From: Fulvitalea axinellae
Lineage (GTDB): Bacteria > Bacteroidota > Bacteroidia > Cytophagales > Cyclobacteriaceae
Assembly (NCBI RefSeq): GCF_036492835.1
Contig: NZ_AP025314.1
Span: 4,754,010 to 4,818,009, forward strand
DNA: 64,000 bases
Direction of reading: 5' to 3'
In this document: positions 63,180-64,000 of the stretch, piece by piece
Layout: each line of letters starts with the position of its first letter
Position numbering within the stretch: the first letter of the stretch is position 1
The notes under the pieces: generated by a model
What the model saw: the letters and a program-made list of their open reading frames with translations, nothing else
What the model was told of the DNA's origin: nothing
Databases searched by the model: none
Translations under genes and position numbers: made by a program

Positions 63180-63638
63180 ATGGTTGCCGTAAAAAACGCT
63201 GTCTCAGGTGCCCGGGTGGCGTCCGGTAAAATTCCAAAACCGCTGAAAGTCTTAATCCTAGGTAATAACCCCATAAGTCTGGGCGAAGTATTCGAAGTCC
63301 TTGACGGGCGTGAGTTCGCTGGGCAGAAATTTAGCGTTGACGTGTGTTTTGACGCGTACGATTGTCTGCGCAAACTACGTAACGGTACTGCTTTCGATTG
63401 CGTCATCATTGACGATACGCTAGGCATTTCCGAAATGCGCAAGCTCTTTTCGGGAATGAAAGAGGGAAAAGCAACGCAAAACTTTCCAGTATCGATGATA
63501 AAGAGCGACAACCACCATTCGGTGCCGTTTTCGGGCATATTCGATTTCATTCTGCGCGAAGACATGAACTTGGCAAGGTTGAACAACACGATCACCAGGT
63601 CGATAAATTTCTCAAGAAGGTCTGATTTTCAGACTTAA
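63180..63638 (+). CDS. Response-regulator receiver-like protein
   Basis: 152-residue protein. The fold pattern is like a receiver domain: LKVLILGNNPISLGEV for strand 1, FDCVIIDDTLGISEM around the phosphorylatable Asp place, and FDFILREDMNLARLNNTI near the end. The acidic pocket and the Lys of true receivers are not complete, so phosphorylation is doubtful. No output domain or adjacent kinase is present. Confidence 0.5.
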   Translation: MVAVKNAVSGARVASGKIPKPLKVLILGNNPISLGEVFEVLDGREFAGQKFSVDVCFDAYDCLRKLRNGTAFDCVIIDDTLGISEMRKLFSGMKEGKATQNFPVSMIKSDNHHSVPFSGIFDFILREDMNLARLNNTITRSINFSRRSDFQT

Positions 63639-63666
63639 GGCACTCGTTTTGAGTGACGTTTCGGGA

Positions 63667-63708
63667 AGCGGGTAAATACGAAAAAGCGTATTTATCCGCT
63701 TTTTTTTG
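63667..63708 (+). terminator. Terminator of the receiver-like gene
   Basis: 14-bp stem AGCGGGTAAATACG / CGTATTTATCCGCT (one G-U pair), 6-base loop, then a T-run. Confidence 0.85.
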
Positions 63709-63793
63709 TGTTTTAAACGCTTTTCAGGAACTGATTTTTATCTATAAAGCCAAGGAGTCTTACTTTTTTTTATCGGATTAGTACCTTTGGCCT

Positions 63794-64000
63794 ATGGCAA
63801 AACCCGATACGATGCCCAAAACCACTTGCTACCACTGCGGCGATAACTGCGAAGAAGAACGACTACATTTTGACAATAAAGATTTTTGTTGCCAAGGATG
63901 TAAAACCGTATACGAGATCCTGAATGAAAACGGGCTGGATAATTATTATGCCTTAAGCGACCAGCCCGGGCTCGCCATGCGAAAGAAGAGCGACAGCGAA
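63794..64000 (+). CDS. ccoI: CcoI/FixI-type copper-translocating P-type ATPase, N-terminal part
   Basis: Partial gene: 69 codons from the ATG at 63794, cut by the window end. The N-terminus is the Cys-rich metal-binding extension of CcoI/FixI-type ATPases, which load copper for cbb3 oxidase assembly: TCYHCGDNC, then FCCQGCKTVYEILNENGLDNYYAL. This pattern is characteristic of the family. The ATPase core, and any ccoS or ccoN genes, would lie beyond the window. Confidence 0.85.
   Translation, partial: MAKPDTMPKTTCYHCGDNCEEERLHFDNKDFCCQGCKTVYEILNENGLDNYYALSDQPGLAMRKKSDSE

Noticed and set aside
63782..63789. TACCTTTG as the -7 element of the ccoI promoter
   Set aside because: It lies only four bases before the ATG at 63794, so the transcription start would fall at or inside the start codon; no -33 box was seen.
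1..64000. tRNA, rRNA, CRISPR arrays, insertion sequences, prophage or eCIS structural genes
   Set aside because: None was recognised. No TTCGA-type tRNA arm in a clover-leaf context, no regular repeat-spacer array, no transposase, integrase, tail sheath or spike gene. The M91-like proteins A and B alone do not establish an eCIS locus.

Overview
The window reads as chromosomal DNA of a Bacteroidota bacterium, most likely a marine member of the Cytophagales. Signs of this are a SusC/SusD pair with an ECF sigma factor and a FecR anti-sigma factor, lipoproteins of Bacteroidota type, a propeller/Y_Y_Y sensor protein, candidate promoters of the TTTG-N19/20-TAnnTTTG type, scarce Shine-Dalgarno sequences, and dense hairpin terminators. 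The species is an inference. I see no tRNA, rRNA, CRISPR array, insertion sequence or phage structural gene.

Layout. 0.3-5.4 kb: housekeeping genes mltD, gatA, tatA, metF and an ArsC-like reductase. 5.5-7.4 kb: a DsbD-alpha-like protein and hypothetical protein A. 7.4-13.5 kb: a small carbohydrate locus, with a membrane-tethered AraC regulator divergent from two tandem raffinose-synthase-family (GH36-type) lipoproteins whose 3' parts look homogenised. 13.9-19.6 kb: a small membrane protein, mutS, and a Cache-HAMP-GAF-PAS sensor. 19.8-26.4 kb: hypothetical protein B (paralogue of A), rluD, a GT35 phosphorylase-like protein lacking the PLP lysine, and a FucP-type sugar permease. 26.9-37.2 kb: an MMPL/RND exporter with a small membrane partner, a SNF2 ATPase, a class II ribonucleotide reductase, and a second GAF sensor. 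37.5-46.9 kb: a His-rich outer-membrane protein, then sigma/FecR/SusC/SusD and a secreted hypothetical protein. 46.9-55.8 kb: an orphan H-NOX gas sensor with a perfect palindrome upstream, an LRR protein, a TudS/DUF523 protein, a pRiA4b-like protein, an HU-like protein, a 3-hydroxyacyl-CoA dehydrogenase C-domain protein, ridA, mazG, cysK and a YgjV-like protein. 55.9-64 kb: hypothetical protein C, a YiaAB protein, a cysteine desulfurase, glmM, a Cys-rich small membrane protein, an EEP hydrolase, a receiver-like protein and the start of a CcoI-type copper ATPase.

The least ordinary content is fourfold. (1) Proteins A and B look like divergent relatives of M91 (NleD-like) metallopeptidases in which the HExxH positions are lost; protein C shares only a short, weak N-terminal resemblance. 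(2) Two intergenic regions 6.7 kb apart carry the same inverted repeat, GTTACATACT-N19-AGTATGTAAC, inside clusters of related AT-rich boxes. (3) The GH36 pair shows an abrupt change from diverged to near-identical sequence. (4) A region after the GH36 pair holds GTTCG boxes spaced about 21 bp apart, in a degenerate 104-bp repeat. All identifications come from reading the sequence; no database search was run.
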